A stretch of 64,000 nt of DNA from Chitinophaga pinensis (GTDB lineage Bacteria > Bacteroidota > Bacteroidia > NS11-12g > UBA955), in the NCBI GenBank assembly GCA_945871905.1, contig CAMBXL010000003.1, forward strand, positions 124,001 through 188,000, given 5' to 3'. A model generated the notes under the pieces. It did no database searches and was not told where the DNA came from. It saw nothing but the letters and a program-made list of their open reading frames with translations. Positions 61,929 to 64,000 of the stretch are shown piece after piece. The first letter of the stretch is position 1. Every line of letters begins with the position of its first letter. The position numbers and the translations under genes were made by a program.

Positions 61929-62759
61929 TTATAAAAAGCGTCTTCTCACTAAGCTAAAAAATTCGGCAGCCAATTTTTCATGTTCCTGCCAATCATATTT
62001 TACAAGCACATCCTGTTCTATATACTGAATCGCTGTTTGATAATCAGAAGACGACTGCACGGTTTGAATACATTGCTTGTAAAACTCAGAATTCCCGTCA
62101 AAAAGCAAATTAATAAATTCGAATTTTTTACTGATGGCTATCGCTTTTACTAAATCTGGAATGGGCGTTTCTTTTAGTTTTTCAGCTATATTTTGAGGTG
62201 GAACTACTGATTTGGAAAGTTTATCATTGACAGAAACCGATTCAACAACGGTTTCTTTTTTAGTTTCAATTGGTTTGGCAACGATGGTTTCTATAATTTC
62301 CTTTTTTTCTTCAAGCTTTACCTCTGGTTTAACTTCTTGCTTTTCTTCAACAACTTCAACTATTGGTTTTGGAGCTTCAACAATAATTTCAGGAACTTCT
62401 ACTTTTGCAACAGGCGCTACCACTTCTTCTACAGGTTCAGGAACGGGCTCAGGAATAGGTTCAGGTATTATTTCTGTAACATGTTCTACTTCTTTAATAG
62501 GCTCATGCAATTTGGCAACGTTGGGTTTATGCAAAGTTTCAGGAGCTTTAACTTCTGTAACAGGTTTTGACACAACAGGCGTTTCTAATACAGGTTCTTC
62601 AATCCCGATTTGATCGGCCAATAAGTGAAGTTGTATGGCGATGCATTTTAATTTATCTTTTTGAAAAAGCAAATGATTACCTGCACTAATATCAGACTCC
62701 AGTTGAGCTAACGAAGCTAATAAACTTTTAATTTGACTTGAAATTTGATTTTCTTTCAT
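61929..62759 (-). CDS. hypothetical protein with long Pro/Val/Glu-rich linker
   Basis: N-terminal helix; EPIPEPVPEPVEEVVAPVAKVEVPEIIVEAPKPIVEVVEE linker; conserved-looking C-terminus KFEFINLLFDGNSEFYKQCIQTVQSSSDYQTAIQYIEQDVLVKYDWQEHEKLAAEFFSLVRRRFL. MKENQ start chosen. Confidence 0.7.
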   Translation of the reverse strand: MKENQISSQIKSLLASLAQLESDISAGNHLLFQKDKLKCIAIQLHLLADQIGIEEPVLETPVVSKPVTEVKAPETLHKPNVAKLHEPIKEVEHVTEIIPEPIPEPVPEPVEEVVAPVAKVEVPEIIVEAPKPIVEVVEEKQEVKPEVKLEEKKEIIETIVAKPIETKKETVVESVSVNDKLSKSVVPPQNIAEKLKETPIPDLVKAIAISKKFEFINLLFDGNSEFYKQCIQTVQSSSDYQTAIQYIEQDVLVKYDWQEHEKLAAEFFSLVRRRFL

Positions 62760-62848
62760 CTTATAAAATGACAAGCAATATTAAATGAATTAAATTTAAA
62801 TAACAATAGTTGATTTTCTATAAAATTATCATCTTTGTAAAATCATTT

Positions 62849-63397
62849 ATGGAAGTTAGAAAGGGAGAATTAACCGCAATTTATGGCTGTATGTTTTCGG
62901 GCAAAACAACTGCATTGATAGCTGAAATTAGTAAAAGAAACTTAAAACCACATCAATTAATTGTTCTAAAACCAAGTGCTGACAACCGACATGTAGAATC
63001 TTTGCTTGTTACTCACAGTGGCCTTTGCTATCCTTGCATAACCTATGAACCTGAACTTGATTTTAACACATTGATAACCCCCTATACTGAACTAATTGTT
63101 TTTGATGAAGCGCAGTTTTTTGACAAACTTTTTCTTTTTGATATTAAAAAATTTCTAGGAAAAGGCATCAATGTTATTGCAGCAGGTTTAAACTTAGATT
63201 ACAGAAAACGTCCCTTTGGATTAATGACCTCATTGATAGAATTTGCTGACCATCATGTTCACCTGAAAGCCCCATGTGCAGTTTGCCAAGAACCAGCTGA
63301 TTATAGCTTCAGAAAATTGAATAATAATGTACTTTTATTGATAGGTGGAAATGAATACTATGAACCACGGTGTGGCAATTGTTTTGAACAAGCTTAA
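62849..63397 (+). CDS. tdk: thymidine kinase
   Basis: MEVRKGELTAIYGCMFSGKTTALI Walker A; LIVFDEAQFFD; CAVCQEPADYSFR...YYEPRCGNCF zinc Cys; start at ATG 62849. Confidence 0.92.
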   Translation: MEVRKGELTAIYGCMFSGKTTALIAEISKRNLKPHQLIVLKPSADNRHVESLLVTHSGLCYPCITYEPELDFNTLITPYTELIVFDEAQFFDKLFLFDIKKFLGKGINVIAAGLNLDYRKRPFGLMTSLIEFADHHVHLKAPCAVCQEPADYSFRKLNNNVLLLIGGNEYYEPRCGNCFEQA

Positions 63398-63399
63398 TG

Positions 63400-64000
63400 T
63401 TATAAATACGCACTCAAATAATACAGCGGAAATAGTAAAATAAAATCTGCTAAAAAGTGCATTAAATGACTCTCAATTTCTTTTCTAAAAAACAATAATA
63501 AAAGAGTCAAAATGGCATGTACAAAAAGCCATAAACCAATGGTTTCGTAACACCAAAAAGAACCGAGTATTAATAAGGTTATAATTAATAGCAATAAACT
63601 AACAGTCAAAATATTACCTAAGTATTTTACAAGTGAATTAAATCCTAAATATTGATCGTGTTTGGCGTCTGCAATCGACAATAAAATTAAGTTAGAAAAT
63701 AGGATTAAAAAATAGAAAAAAAACTCCCATTTAAACTCGAAAATACCTCGTAAAAATTGCGGAAAAACGGCAATAGAAAAGAGCATTATTAAGGCTGAAA
63801 AAACCTCTTTTAAATACCCCAATTTTACTAATATAAATGTAAAATAAATAGCAACTAAAAAGGCAATTGATACAATAAAATAAAGATGATGTATTGAAAG
63901 TGTCGTTGTATTAACAAGCATCAATACGAATAAACCCAATCCCACTAACAATTGGAAAACAATGGTGTTAGTGGTTAAATGATGCCTGTCAATCCCCTTT
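63400..64000 (-). CDS. polytopic membrane protein (possibly UbiA-superfamily-like), 5' end outside window
   Basis: Multiple TM helices. The frame stays open upstream of the listed TTG start to the window edge (KGIDRHHLTTNTIVFQLLVGLG...), so the gene is truncated by the window. Confidence 0.6.
   Translation of the reverse strand, partial: KGIDRHHLTTNTIVFQLLVGLGLFVLMLVNTTTLSIHHLYFIVSIAFLVAIYFTFILVKLGYLKEVFSALIMLFSIAVFPQFLRGIFEFKWEFFFYFLILFSNLILLSIADAKHDQYLGFNSLVKYLGNILTVSLLLLIITLLILGSFWCYETIGLWLFVHAILTLLLLFFRKEIESHLMHFLADFILLFPLYYLSAYL

Noticed and set aside
62212-62613. Plus-strand ORFs 62212..62613 and 62337..62570 (Ser/Thr/Gly-rich and Phe/Asn/Arg-rich)
   Set aside because: Antisense shadows of the low-complexity P/V/E-rich coding sequence on the minus strand.

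Overview
This is an AT-rich Bacteroidota chromosomal window. Evidence for the phylum: T9SS type A C-terminal sorting domains, TAnnTTTG promoter-like boxes, DUF4175, DUF4468 and DUF4834 proteins, and a MetH lacking its homocysteine domain. Most of it is housekeeping: apt, MTA/SAH nucleosidase, AGCS symporter, KatG, Nnr, LptD-like, N-acetylmuramoyl-L-alanine amidase, TsaB, RlmD, M1 peptidase, isochorismate synthase and hotdog thioesterase, rhomboid, UbiA-type prenyltransferase, Maf, MetH, ComEC and thymidine kinase. It also encodes five T9SS-exported proteins: a matrixin-like protease, a subtilisin, two giant beta-helix/PKD proteins and a smaller PKD protein. A SAM-I (S-box) riboswitch is readable on the minus strand upstream of metH. 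The most interesting part is a compact accessory island at about 43.4-48.5 kb. It holds (i) a DUF6994-like gene packaged like an integron cassette, with a 9-bp inverted GTTAGTGGC/GCCACTAAC pair and a ~130-bp attC-like imperfect palindrome; (ii) a SIR2-domain, defence-like gene interrupted by one in-frame TAA; (iii) an overlapping two-gene operon of a MazG-like pyrophosphohydrolase and a GIY-YIG + DUF2075 helicase + S24/LexA-like peptidase fusion; and (iv) two diverged copies of a ~105-115 bp leader in front of (i) and (iii). All assignments come from reading motifs; no database search was run.
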